A stretch of 49,149 bases of DNA from CAYLJJ01 sp964384025 (GCA_964384025.1 CAYLJJ010000046.1:1-49149); one strand, 5' to 3'; counted from the first letter of the stretch, positions 34,129 to 42,517 are shown. Notes: generated by a model not told the origin, from the sequence alone. Translations and numbers: made by a program.

Positions 34129-34575
34129 CTACTCCAACTCAACAGGGGCTTCTCCCTGTTTGATTCGATAGCGCTGCCCCGCTCGCAGGAAGAAGCGCTC
34201 CTCGCTGAGTTCAGCATCAGGCCAGCGGATCGAGACCTCAGCCCAGCAGCAATCTCCCAGGCCAAAGTGAAGGAGATGACCATCATTGAACAGCAGCTCA
34301 CTGCTCATATTTTGAACATCGGCGCTGTTGTTAACCCGCTGTAGAGGCCGAGATCTCCGTCGTTATCAACATCCCCAAAGGAGGCGATCTGGAGAGCACG
34401 GTCCTCCCCCTCTGCACCCCTCGAGTGGCCAGAAAACCGGAACAGTGGCTCACGTCGACAAAGCACCGTCAAATTACTCCAACCCCAGGTAGATCAGCGA
34501 CAGGAGAAGTCCCCAGATCCAAGGGAACCTCCTCGTCCGGTTCAGAATCACAGGATGAGGAGAGAGCCGCTGCAT
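34129..34575 (-). pseudogene. Frameshifted relic of an FG-GAP / ASPIC-UnbV-type protein
   Basis: Three reading frames together give one recognisable protein end. One frame (about 34340-34466) reads LTVLCRREPLFRFSGHS and then ALQIASFGDVDNDGDLGLY, an FG-GAP calcium loop. A shift near 34325 leads to LLFNDGHLLHFGLGD and AEVSIRWPDAELSEERFFL, then GQRYRIKQ and the stop at 34129, typical of the ASPIC/UnbV C-terminus seen in CRTAC1-like proteins. Upstream of 34470 a third frame has SSSCDSEPDEEVPLDLG, which could be a damaged lipoprotein start, or chance. No intact start exists. The body of the gene appears deleted. A sequencing error is possible but would need several shifts. Confidence 0.65.
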
Positions 34576-34599
34576 TCTGATCTTTGCCTGTGTATGTTT

Positions 34600-34621
34600 C
34601 GGTTTGACTATAGCCAAACCG
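34600..34621. promoter_or_regulatory. Perfect inverted repeat over a promoter-like site
   Basis: CGGTTTG (34600-34606) and CAAACCG (34615-34621) flank ACTATAGC. The centre holds TATAGC, with a weak TTGCCT 19 bp upstream, so this could be an operator over the promoter of the peptide-hrpB pair, or a first hairpin of its leader. Reading from pattern only. Confidence 0.4.
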
Positions 34622-34790
34622 TGACCGCGATGAGACCCTGAGACCTCTGGTCGAGGAATCGGGGTACGGCAGCAAGGCAGGCGCCAGCGCTGGAGGAGAA
34701 CTCCAGCAACGCCACCCAGGAAAGATCGACTTCGAAGGCCGACCGGAGCTCAGGCTCTCGAAGCAGACACGGTTTATCAAGGAGGAAGCC
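34622..34790 (+). ncRNA. Hairpin-rich leader upstream of the NHLP-like peptide
   Basis: 170 nt with no plausible open frame but several strong pairings: GCTGGAG (34689-34695) with CTCCAGC (34701-34707), which can be extended outward as GGCG/CGCC around a small internal loop; CTTCGA with TCGAAG (about 34731-34764); and a GACC/GGTC pair near 34635. It ends at AAGGAGGAAGCC before the ATG. Could be a cis-acting leader; it does not match a riboswitch I know. Confidence 0.35.
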
Positions 34791-35006
34791 ATGAAAGACT
34801 TTCAAGAGCTGATCGCCCGCGCCCTGGTGGATGAAGAGTTTGGTGCGCAGCTCCTCAGCGATCCTGAGGCTCTGGCGAATGCTGAAGGCGTTGAGTTGAA
34901 GCCTGCTCAACTTAAGCAGCTCAGGAGCCTTAACGCCGCATCCCTGTTCAAAGCGCAGCGGGCCTTGGACCGCAAATTCTTAGCGATGGGCAAGCCCAGC
35001 TCTTGA
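34791..35006 (+). CDS. NHLP / Os1348-like small protein (leader-peptide fold)
   Basis: 71 residues behind a strong ribosome site (AAGGAGG). Sequence MKDFQELIARALVDEEFG, then LLSDPEALANAEGVELKPAQ and LKQLRSL, matches the nitrile-hydratase-alpha-like leader clan (Nif11/Os1348), short helical proteins that either precede ribosomally made peptides or stand alone. The C-terminal tail (SLFKAQRALDRKFLAMGKPSS) has no Cys, Ser/Thr-rich or GG-cleaved core, so a modified-peptide precursor is doubtful. No lanthionine synthetase, radical-SAM or YcaO gene is nearby. The stop overlaps the TTG start of hrpB (TTGA), so they are coupled. Confidence 0.7.
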   Translation: MKDFQELIARALVDEEFGAQLLSDPEALANAEGVELKPAQLKQLRSLNAASLFKAQRALDRKFLAMGKPSS

Positions 35007-37420
35007 GCCTCCCTGTCGATGAACTGATCCCCTCTATATTAGAGGCTCTGGCGAGAGGCCCAGTGGTCCTCTTAGCGCCTCCCGGAGCGGGCAAGACCAC
35101 ACGACTCCCTCCTGCCATCCTAGACGCAGATCTAAAGGGGCGGCTGCTGCTCTTACAGCCTCGGCGGGTGGCTGCTCGCGCGGCGGCGCGACGCATCGCC
35201 AAAGAGCGAGGAGTTCGGGTAGGTGAAGAGGTGGGCTATCGTGTTCGCTTTGATGAGCGCAGTGGCCCCACGACCCGCTTGGAGATCCTCACTGAGGGTC
35301 TGCTTCTCCGCCGTCTCCAAGCGGATCCTCTCCTTGAGGGAGTGGGCTGTGTGGTTTTGGATGAGTTTCATGAGCGCAGCCTCCAAGCAGATCTGCTCTT
35401 GGCTATGCTCCATGAGCTGCGCTGTGAGCTGCGCCCAGAGCTGAAGCTGGTGGTGATGTCCGCTACGTTGGAGCCCGCCGCTGTGGCTGATTTCCTGGGC
35501 GCGGAGATTATCCAGGCGCAGGGTCGCAGCTTCTCGGTAGAGCTGCGCTATGATCTTCGCCCCATCTCTAAAGATCCCCTGGAGCGTTTCCCTCAACTCC
35601 TTCGAAGCTTAATGCAGGAGCGACGAGCGGGTTGTATTCTGGGCTTTCTGCCAGGAGCTCCTGAGATTGAGCGAACCATTCGAGCGCTGGGACAGCTCCC
35701 TGGTTGGGAGATCCTCCCTCTCCATGGAGGGCTCTCAGGGGCTGCTCAGGATCGCGCCTTGGCTCCTCTTAGAGGTCCCAGGCTGGTTCTCTCAACCAAT
35801 ATCGCCGAGACCTCTATCACCCTGCCGGGAGTGCGTCTGGTCCTAGACAGTGGCCTCGCCAAGCAGCCCCATTTTGATCCCCGCGTGGGCCTCAGCCGCT
35901 TGGAACGTCGAGAGATCAGCCAAGCGGAGGCAGAGCAGCGGGCGGGACGAGCGGGGCGTCTGGGGCCTGGGATCTGTCGCCGCCTCTGGACCGAGCGACA
36001 GCATTCAAGCCGCCCTCAAGCTCCACAGCCTGAGATCCGTCGTGCCGATCTAGCAGGGCTCTGCTTACAGCTCTTGGCTTGGGGAGCAGGGCCGGACTTT
36101 CGTTTCTTTGAAGCGCCTCCTGAGCGACAGATGGAAGAAGCGGGGCGGCTCCTAGAACGCCTGGGGGCCACCCAAGGGGGGAGGCTGACGCGTCTGGGTC
36201 AGCGCCTCTCTCAGCTGCCTCTGCATCCCCGTCTAGGGCGTGTCCTCTTGGCAGGGCAAGAAGCTGGCTGCCTTCATGAAGCGGCCACCTTAGCAGCTCT
36301 ACTGGGGGAACGTGATCCTTTAAAGGGGGCTCTAGAGATGGTGGGAGACAGCGATTTGGAGATCAGAGTTCAGGCCTTGGAGGCGCGGCGCTCCCCTCCC
36401 GGCTTTGACCCTCGGGGCTTACAGCAGATCCGCCGAGTTCGAGATCAGCTCAAAGGGCTCTTGCCCGGAAAAAACGAATGTTCCTGTGATGATGAGCGCT
36501 TAGCCAAGTTGCTGCTTAAGGGTTTTCCAGAGCGGGTCGCGAAGCGCCGAGCGCCACGCAGCCAACGCTTTCGTCTCGCGGGTGGAGGTGGCGCCGTTTT
36601 GGACTCCAAGAGCGTGCTCAAAGAGGCTCCGCTGATCCTGGCGTTACACCTTAAGGGGGGTCGTCGTGGAGAGCGCGCAGAGCACCGCATCGGCAGCGGT
36701 CTTGCTCTTAGACCGGAGTGGCTCAAGCTGGAGGAGGCTGAAGAACTCAGCTTTGATGAAGAGCGTGGAGTGGTGCAGGGCTGGCATCTGCGCCACTATA
36801 TGAATCTGGAGTTGGAGCGCCATCGCGCTGAGCTGGATCCTGAGCGCAGCACCCGCTGTTTGGCCCAGGCCCTCTCTAAAGATCCTCAACGTATTCTCAA
36901 GCTGAGCCCAGAGGTATTGAGGTTCTTAGCGCGCTTGCGCTGGCTGATACAGCGCAGTCCAGAGCAGGGGTTTCCTGAATTCTTAGAGTTTGAACCCGCT
37001 TCGAAGCCGGGGCCGCTCCTTTTGGAGATCTGTCAGGGGCGAAGATGTTTTGCTGAGCTGCGTCACCTTAAGTTGCTGCCGCTCCTCAAGAGCAAGTTGA
37101 GCTACCAGCAGCTCAGATCTCTGAACCGACGCGCTCCTGAACAGCTCAAGCTTCCTGGTGGTCGCAGCACCACTCTACGCTACTCTCCAGGAAAGCCTCC
37201 AGTGCTCTCGGTGCGGATTCAACAGCTCTTTGGGTGGCGTGAGACCCCCAAGGTTGATGGAGAGCCCCTCCTCCTCGAGCTGCTGGCCCCCAACTTTCGC
37301 CCTGCGCAGATCACCCAAGATCTCGCCAGTTTCTGGAAGAACACTTGGCCAGAGGTGCGCAAACAGCTTCGAGGCCGCTATCCCAAGCACGCTTGGCCTG
37401 AGGATCCTTTGGCGGGTTAA
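35003..37420 (+). CDS. hrpB: ATP-dependent helicase HrpB
   Basis: 805 residues, a DEAH-box helicase of the HrpB branch; E. coli HrpB is about the same length. Walker A APPGAGKTT (25-33), LLQPRRVAARAAARRIA, DEFHERSL at 120-127 (DEFH variant of the DEAH box, typical of HrpB), VVMSATLEP, then STNIAETSITLPGVRLV and QRAGRAGR. The HA2-like region and the HrpB-specific C-terminal domain follow. Start is TTG 35003 overlapping the peptide stop; first conserved residues follow within 10 codons. Substrate of HrpB is not established; RNA is assumed. Confidence 0.93.
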   Translation: MSLPVDELIPSILEALARGPVVLLAPPGAGKTTRLPPAILDADLKGRLLLLQPRRVAARAAARRIAKERGVRVGEEVGYRVRFDERSGPTTRLEILTEGLLLRRLQADPLLEGVGCVVLDEFHERSLQADLLLAMLHELRCELRPELKLVVMSATLEPAAVADFLGAEIIQAQGRSFSVELRYDLRPISKDPLERFPQLLRSLMQERRAGCILGFLPGAPEIERTIRALGQLPGWEILPLHGGLSGAAQDRALAPLRGPRLVLSTNIAETSITLPGVRLVLDSGLAKQPHFDPRVGLSRLERREISQAEAEQRAGRAGRLGPGICRRLWTERQHSSRPQAPQPEIRRADLAGLCLQLLAWGAGPDFRFFEAPPERQMEEAGRLLERLGATQGGRLTRLGQRLSQLPLHPRLGRVLLAGQEAGCLHEAATLAALLGERDPLKGALEMVGDSDLEIRVQALEARRSPPGFDPRGLQQIRRVRDQLKGLLPGKNECSCDDERLAKLLLKGFPERVAKRRAPRSQRFRLAGGGGAVLDSKSVLKEAPLILALHLKGGRRGERAEHRIGSGLALRPEWLKLEEAEELSFDEERGVVQGWHLRHYMNLELERHRAELDPERSTRCLAQALSKDPQRILKLSPEVLRFLARLRWLIQRSPEQGFPEFLEFEPASKPGPLLLEICQGRRCFAELRHLKLLPLLKSKLSYQQLRSLNRRAPEQLKLPGGRSTTLRYSPGKPPVLSVRIQQLFGWRETPKVDGEPLLLELLAPNFRPAQITQDLASFWKNTWPEVRKQLRGRYPKHAWPEDPLAG

Positions 37421-37814
37421 ATATCGATCTTTTTCACTGGCCCCCGACCCCTCTTCTATACCACGCCCCTCCTCACTCCCCCTTACAGCTACAGCGTAGG
37501 AGTTGAACTTCTATGAGTTTGGCGCTCTTTGGCCTCCTGACACTCCTCTTTTTCGCAACATGTCCCAGAGCTGCCCGATTGGTTTTACACGGTCGCGTGA
37601 AATGATGGGAGAGCTTGGACTCGCCAATGACGGGAAGACTAGAGAAGTTTACGAACACTTTTCGTTATCAAATTTGTAAACGGTTTTGATGAGAATGCTC
37701 AAGAGGCTTTGATCAACGGAGGTCAGGGAAGAGGAAATGTCGAGCTATTCGAAGATGGAGAGGAGATTGATTGAGGCGATCCGCTCTGGAGATCAGAAGA
37801 TGGCGGTTTGCTTT
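37421..37814. other. Noncoding accessory patch with gene debris
   Basis: 394 bp after hrpB. A 43-codon frame without a start codon (37643-37774) encodes FVNGFDENAQEALINGG and NVELFEDGEEID before a stop; just upstream, another frame from ATG 37627 gives MTGRLEKFTNTFRYQ. Together they look like a frameshifted remnant of a small gene, but I cannot name it. A 56-codon ORF from ATG 37738 with AGAGGAA upstream overlaps the antisense XRE gene and is considered doubtful. No terminator is seen. Confidence 0.4.
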
Positions 37815-38192
37815 TTAGTGGTTCTGCTCCCCCCGAGTGGGAAGCCTGGAGGCAACCCAAGTCATGACCCCAGATTCACCGGCAGCTCGCCAAGAAAGAA
37901 CAAGTTGTTTCTCTAATTCGGACAAACCAAAGAGATCTTCACCAAGCAGCTCACCAGGAGAGATCCCCAGAGCAGCTGAAACGGCGCATAGATGAGCTGT
38001 GTTCCATTTTCTGTGTCCACGCTCCAACTCATTTAGCCTGCTGTAGCGGAGCGGAAAACCCAAAGCAGCCATCTCTTCATCCATCTTCCTCAGACTCCAA
38101 CCCCGCTTCTTTCTCAGTTCGATAACCCTTTGGCTGATCTTTTGATCCAGTTCTTCTGTTTTGCTTGACTTCGTTATCACACTTGATACCAT
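37815..38192 (-). CDS. XRE-family helix-turn-helix regulator
   Basis: 125 residues if started at ATG 38192; no clear ribosome site precedes any candidate start, and GTG 38180 is an alternative. Residues ~15-75 form a Cro/C1-type helix-turn-helix: ISQRVIELRKKRGWSLRKM, then YSRLNELERGHRKWNTAHL and VSAALGISPGELLGED. The C-terminal ~45 residues are helical with no known domain. Similar in layout to its divergent neighbour (both share RLNELERGxRxWxT / RLSELERGLHSWTT), so the two are paralogues. Likely a phage- or plasmid-style repressor. Confidence 0.8.
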   Translation of the reverse strand: MVSSVITKSSKTEELDQKISQRVIELRKKRGWSLRKMDEEMAALGFPLRYSRLNELERGHRKWNTAHLCAVSAALGISPGELLGEDLFGLSELEKQLVLSWRAAGESGVMTWVASRLPTRGEQNH

Positions 38193-38204
38193 AAGGAAGT
38201 ATGG
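38189..38204. promoter_or_regulatory. Inverted repeat covering both start codons of the XRE pair
   Basis: CCATA (38189-38193) and TATGG (38200-38204) are inverted repeats separated by six bases, and the two divergent start codons (38192 and 38201) lie within them, only 8 bp apart. If the starts are right, each mRNA is leaderless or its promoter lies inside the other gene. Confidence 0.4.
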
Positions 38205-38446
38205 AGAAGAGAATTTCCAAGCAGTTTGATCTTCAGCTCGGGGCAAAGGCTCGAGCCATTAGGCAAAGTCGAGAGATGAGCTTGGCCGATGTGGTGAGAC
38301 GTTCTCGGGAGGTAGGGCATCTTCTTAGCAAAAACCGCTTGTCTGAACTCGAACGGGGCTTGCACTCTTGGACTACTCGCAACATCGCTGCTGTGTCTGA
38401 TGGTTTGGGCATTGAACCCGCATATTTGGCCTCGGCTATAGCTTGA
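38201..38446 (+). CDS. XRE-family helix-turn-helix regulator (short)
   Basis: 81 residues, little more than one helix-turn-helix domain: LGAKARAIRQSREMSLADVV, then NRLSELERGLHSWTTRNIA and VSDGLGIEPAYLASAIA. AAGGAAG lies just before the ATG, closer than usual. A paralogue of the divergent regulator, lacking its C-terminal domain. Could be a cognate antagonist (Cro-like against a C1-like partner); inferred from layout only. Confidence 0.75.
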   Translation: MEKRISKQFDLQLGAKARAIRQSREMSLADVVRRSREVGHLLSKNRLSELERGLHSWTTRNIAAVSDGLGIEPAYLASAIA

Positions 38447-38733
38447 TTTCTAGACAGGCAGCAAGTACCTAAAAAATCGCATTCCTCGCTCCAGGCTCCA
38501 GGGTTGAGGATAGAGAGGCCGGGTGCCTCGTTCCAGATTCGGAAAATAGCCGTGCTTCGCTTGGGCGGAGATGGAGGTAGTTATGCTGATGTAGAGACAG
38601 CTCCTTAATTAAGTTTCCTTTTTCTCAAGCGCAGAGCAGAAATTTGGATTAAACTCAGTTGAGAGAGAAGCTGTAGGTGGCTCGCAGGGCTCCTGTTCTT
38701 GATTCTAATTTCAAGTCTTGGGGGGAGGGCTGA
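38447..38733. other. AT-rich noncoding stretch
   Basis: 287 bp after the short XRE gene. No ORF with a ribosome site, no RNA gene and no clear terminator are seen. Base composition is visibly lower in GC than the housekeeping genes on either side. Confidence 0.4.
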
Positions 38734-39051
38734 TTGAAGGATTTAAATAATGGGAGAAATGTAGCTGTTTTTTGTTTTAAGAAGATGATTTGGCATCATC
38801 AAAAAATTAAGCAGTTAGAGGATATAATATTGTAATCAGCAGGAATATTCAAAGAAAAGGGCTGCGCTGGATCTACTCGGTTCTCTGAGGCTTATTACTC
38901 CTTATCGAAGCTTGTCTTTCTTAATATAACGGAGGCTGTACATTGTTATATTATTGGAACTATTACTAAAAATGGATCTGTCGGAGGGTTTTCCGGGGTA
39001 GAAGAATCAGCTGATTTTCTCGATCAAGCTGAGCTGAAGGAGAAGCGATGA
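38734..39051 (+). pseudogene. Small AT-rich ORF interrupted by one in-frame TAA
   Basis: From TTG 38734, which has GGGGGGAGGG a few bases upstream, 33 codons run to TAA (38833-38835); the same frame then continues for 71 codons to TGA at 39049-39051, which overlaps the next gene's ATG as ATGA. The first part reads MKDLNNGRNVAVFCFKK and MIWHHQKIKQLEDIIL; the second SAGIFKEKGCAGSTRFSEAY, then TEAVHCYIIGTITKNG and GVEESADFLDQAELKEKR. The second part has no ATG, GTG or TTG of its own in the frame, so it is either the end of a gene killed by a nonsense change, or is reached by readthrough. Family not recognised. Composition suggests foreign origin. Confidence 0.4.
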
Positions 39052-39494
39052 CAACGGCAAAGAGAGTTCTGGAAGCTCGGCGGGCTCTTGCAATGGCGTC
39101 TAGAGCCGGACCAATCCTGATCTTAAGAGACATAGATGGTGTACGCTGGATCTTTGATCAGCACAAAGGACCCACCATCTACTGGCGCCTCTCACCAGAG
39201 GGATTGTGTGAGGAAGGCCTGCTCTATCCCAAAACGACGGGCGCCTTCACAGTAGAGGTTTTCGAGGAGCGCTGGAAGCGACTGATGCTATCCCAACGAC
39301 CGAAGATCAAAGAGAGTACAATGCCCACCGATATAGAGAAAAGGGGCAGGCTGGCTCGTAACCCCTGCGCTTTGAGCGTGTGGGCAGCAGAGTGGAGGAT
39401 AGAGATTGAGTGGCTTTTGACAAGGAGCGCGGTGGTGGCGATGGCGGGGCTCATCATCTTTTTGCTCTGGCTGGAGTTTTCGGGAGAGAGATAA
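39048..39494 (+). CDS. Small protein with C-terminal transmembrane anchor
   Basis: 148 residues behind AAGGAG. The first ~90 residues are a soluble domain (LEARRALAMASRAGPILILR, DIDGVRWIFDQHKGPTIYW, FTVEVFEERWKRLMLSQ). A single hydrophobic segment near the C-terminus (AVVAMAGLIIFLLWLEF) would anchor it by its tail. No family recognised. It is coupled (ATGA) to the interrupted ORF upstream, which suggests both came in together. Confidence 0.6.
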   Translation: MTTAKRVLEARRALAMASRAGPILILRDIDGVRWIFDQHKGPTIYWRLSPEGLCEEGLLYPKTTGAFTVEVFEERWKRLMLSQRPKIKESTMPTDIEKRGRLARNPCALSVWAAEWRIEIEWLLTRSAVVAMAGLIIFLLWLEFSGER

Positions 39495-39552
39495 ACAGCA
39501 AAGAGCCTCTATCTCGGCCTCTTCAATCAGCGGCTCTAATTTGGAGATACTC

Positions 39553-40779
39553 CTATCCAAATTGTACCTGCTTACCCCTCTTGTAAACTCGCCAGCAGTG
39601 ATTGACGCCAAAGTGATAGGGCAGATGTTTGTGGCTGGGCACTGAGAAGATCGCCAGATCAGCGGAGCGCCCTGGGGCCAAAACTCCCGCCCGCTCTTGA
39701 CGATTGATCGCCCGTGCTGCGTGGATGGTGACTGCCTCTAGAACCTCCCTGGGGCTCATCTTGAGCTGACTCATCCCCAAGGTGAGCATCAGGAGCAGGT
39801 TCTCACTCATACAGCTCCCTGGGTTACAATCTGTAGAGAGAGCTACAGGGACCCCCGCATCTAAGAGAGCGCGGGCGGGAGCGCGGGCGTTCTCATCTAA
39901 GAAGAGGGCCGCGCCAGGGAGCAGCACCGCTGTCGTTCCCGCCTGAGCCAGGGCATAGATCCCCTCAGGGCTACATCGATCCAGATGATCAGCGCTCACT
40001 GCTCCCAAATCAGCCGCCAGCTCAGCTCCCCCACCAGAGCAGAGCTGGTCTAAAAGCGCCGTGGGCTTGAGTCCATGATCTAGGCCAGCTGAGAGGACCT
40101 GCTCTGCCTCCTTCAAGCTGAAAGCCCCCTCCTCAATGAAGATATCGCAGAACTCAGCCAACCTCTCTTCGGCGACCTGAGGGAGCATCTCTTGGATCAG
40201 CTCCTCTAGATAGCGCAAGCGCCCTCTCGCCGACCTCAGCTCGGGCGGAATCGTGTGAGCACCCAGGAAGGTGGGCACCAGATCCAGAGGCTGGGCATCA
40301 TTCAGGGCACGAATCACCCGCAGCATCTTTAGCTCTGCAGCGGTGGAGAGACCATAGCCCGATTTGATCTCTGCTGTGGTTACTCCAAAGGAGGCTAGGC
40401 GCGCCAAACGGGGCAGAGCCAACTCAAACAGCTCCGCTTCAGAGGCTCTTCGGGTGGCTTGCATGGTGGCTGCGATGCCTCCTCCAGCAGCGGCTATCTT
40501 CAGATAGCTTCCTCCCGCTGCGCGCATGGCGTACTCAGCGCTGCGATCTCCAGCAAAGATGATATGGGTGTGGGCTTCAACAAGCCCTGGAGTCAGCAAC
40601 CGCCCTCCCAGATCAACCCGCTCGGTTCGCTCATCCAGGAGCAGGCCCTTAGGCAACGGCAGCGGACCAATATACTGGATGATCCCCTCTGAGACCGCCA
40701 ACACAGCCTGAAGGCTTCCCGCCTCCCCCGCCGTAAAGATCTCTCCCGCCCCCTCCAGCAGCAAGTCAACCAGCATCAC
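39553..40779 (-). CDS. hutI: Imidazolonepropionase
   Basis: 408 residues from GTG 40779 (or 407 from ATG 40776). Hydrolyses imidazolonepropionate to formiminoglutamate in histidine breakdown. Amidohydrolase features: LLTPGLVEAHTHIIFAGDR with the metal HxH, the substrate-binding GGSYLKIAAAGGGI, TTAEIKSGYGL, LGAHTIPPE and STDCNPGSC with the late metal Asp. Length normal. It follows hutU with a 4-bp overlap on the same strand. hutH and the formiminoglutamate steps are not in this window. Confidence 0.95.
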   Translation of the reverse strand: MMLVDLLLEGAGEIFTAGEAGSLQAVLAVSEGIIQYIGPLPLPKGLLLDERTERVDLGGRLLTPGLVEAHTHIIFAGDRSAEYAMRAAGGSYLKIAAAGGGIAATMQATRRASEAELFELALPRLARLASFGVTTAEIKSGYGLSTAAELKMLRVIRALNDAQPLDLVPTFLGAHTIPPELRSARGRLRYLEELIQEMLPQVAEERLAEFCDIFIEEGAFSLKEAEQVLSAGLDHGLKPTALLDQLCSGGGAELAADLGAVSADHLDRCSPEGIYALAQAGTTAVLLPGAALFLDENARAPARALLDAGVPVALSTDCNPGSCMSENLLLMLTLGMSQLKMSPREVLEAVTIHAARAINRQERAGVLAPGRSADLAIFSVPSHKHLPYHFGVNHCWRVYKRGKQVQFG

Positions 40780-42434
40780 TTCAACCCAGGCAGCTTGAGA
40801 TCAGGCTGCTGACGAGCGAAGCTTCGCGCCTCTTCGTAACCTGCGTCTACATGGCGCATCACCCCAGTGCCCGGATCAGCAGTGAGGACCCGTTTAAGGC
40901 GCCGCGCTGCCCCCTCGGTCCCATCAGCCAGGATTACCTGACCCGCGTGAAGAGAGTAGCCGATCCCCACCCCACCGCCATGATGAACGCTCACCCAAGT
41001 GGCACCCCCTGCGGTGTTGAGCAGGGCGTTGAGGATTGGCCAGTCAGCGATGGCATCGGAGCCATCACGCATCCCCTCAGTCTCCCGGTTAGGACTGGCC
41101 ACTGAGCCCGCGTCTAGATGATCCCTCCCGATGACGATAGGAGCTTTGACCTGTCCTGTGCGCACCAGCTCGTTAAAGAGCAACCCCGCCTTAGCGCGCT
41201 CCCCATAACCCAGCCAACAGATGCGCGCAGGTAGACCCTGGAACTTCACCCGCTCTCCTGCCATCTTCAACCAGCGTAGGAGAGGCTTATCCTCGGGAAA
41301 GAGCTCCATTAGGGCACGATCGGTGGTGTAGATATCCTCAGGATCTCCTGAGAGGGCCACCCAGCGGAAAGGCCCTTTGCCCTCACAGAAGAGAGGGCGG
41401 ATATAGGCAGGCACAAAGCCAGGGAAGCCAAAGGCTCCCTGGAGACCTCCCTCTTTGGCTCCCTGCCTGAGATTGTTTCCATAATCAAAGACAGCGCTGC
41501 CCCGCTCCTGAAAGCCCAGCATCGCCTTAACATGTTGAGCCATGCTCTCCTTGGCTCGTTGAACATAGAGCTTGGGATCTTCAACGCGGAGTTGAGCAGC
41601 TGCTTCCAGGCTTAAACCTGCCGGGATATAGCCTCCGAGAGGATCATGAGCTGAGGTTTGATCGGTGACCAGATCCGCTTTAAAGCCCATCGCCAACAGC
41701 TCAGGGAGAGCCTCAGCGGCGTTGCCAACCACCCCAACGGAGCGCGCGCGACCTTCAGCAGCGGCGGCCTGCACCCGACGGAGCCCCTCAAGCAGCGAGG
41801 GAGCGATCTCATCCAAGTAGGCTTCATCTACGCGGCGCTGAGCCCGGACGGGATCCACCTCGATCCCCAAGAAGGCGGCGCCAGCCATAGTAGCGGCCAG
41901 AGGTTGCGCTCCGCCCATACCACCCAACCCAGCGCTCAAAATCATTCGTCCCCTGAGATCATCTTGCCCAAAATGTTTATGGGCAGCGGCGATAAAGGTC
42001 TCATAGGTGCCCTGAAGGATCCCCTGAGTTCCGATATAGATCCAAGAACCTGCGGTCATCTGCCCATACATCGTTAGGCCAGCGCGCTCCAGAGCCCAAA
42101 AGTTCTCCCAGTCGGCCCAGGCCGGCACCAAGAGGGAGTTGGCGAGGAGCACTCGGGGAGCCTCTTCATGAGTTTTAAAGATACCTACCGCGCGCCCAGA
42201 TTGGATCAGCAGGGTCTCATCACCCTCCAGCTCTCTGAGCGCTTTGAGGATGGCGTCAAAGTCCGCCCAAGAGCGCGCTGCGCGTCCACTGCCACCATAA
42301 ACCACCAGATCTTCAGGGCGCTCAGCAACTTGAGGATCCAGGTTGTTCATCAACATCCGCAAGGCGGCCTCTTGTGGCCAACCAAGGCAGCTCAGCTCGT
42401 TGCCTCTGGGGGCTAGAATGATACGTTTCACCAT
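40776..42434 (-). CDS. hutU: Urocanate hydratase
   Basis: 552 residues from ATG 42434, chosen because GAGGAG lies eight bases upstream; TTG 42440 is too close. Converts urocanate to imidazolonepropionate using tightly bound NAD. Diagnostic stretches: YGGSGRAARSWADF, NSLLVPAWADWENFWALE, YGQMTAGSWIYIGTQGI, AGLGGMGGAQPLAATMAG (dinucleotide loop), DQTSAHDPLGGYIP and ICWLGYGERAKAGL. Length matches the family (~555). First gene of a hutUI pair. Confidence 0.96.
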   Translation of the reverse strand: MVKRIILAPRGNELSCLGWPQEAALRMLMNNLDPQVAERPEDLVVYGGSGRAARSWADFDAILKALRELEGDETLLIQSGRAVGIFKTHEEAPRVLLANSLLVPAWADWENFWALERAGLTMYGQMTAGSWIYIGTQGILQGTYETFIAAAHKHFGQDDLRGRMILSAGLGGMGGAQPLAATMAGAAFLGIEVDPVRAQRRVDEAYLDEIAPSLLEGLRRVQAAAAEGRARSVGVVGNAAEALPELLAMGFKADLVTDQTSAHDPLGGYIPAGLSLEAAAQLRVEDPKLYVQRAKESMAQHVKAMLGFQERGSAVFDYGNNLRQGAKEGGLQGAFGFPGFVPAYIRPLFCEGKGPFRWVALSGDPEDIYTTDRALMELFPEDKPLLRWLKMAGERVKFQGLPARICWLGYGERAKAGLLFNELVRTGQVKAPIVIGRDHLDAGSVASPNRETEGMRDGSDAIADWPILNALLNTAGGATWVSVHHGGGVGIGYSLHAGQVILADGTEGAARRLKRVLTADPGTGVMRHVDAGYEEARSFARQQPDLKLPGLK

Positions 42435-42517
42435 CCTCAAGGCTCCTCACAGCGATTTAATTCAGGGGCTTAATATGGCAGCATAAGCGACGAAAGTAAC
42501 GGTTCAAAACGGTCCAC

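Noticed and set aside
37738..37908. 56-codon ORF starting MSSYSKMERRLIEAIRSGD with AGAGGAA upstream
   Set aside because: Second half is antisense to the XRE gene and low complexity (Pro, Gly, Ser); only the ribosome site speaks for it.
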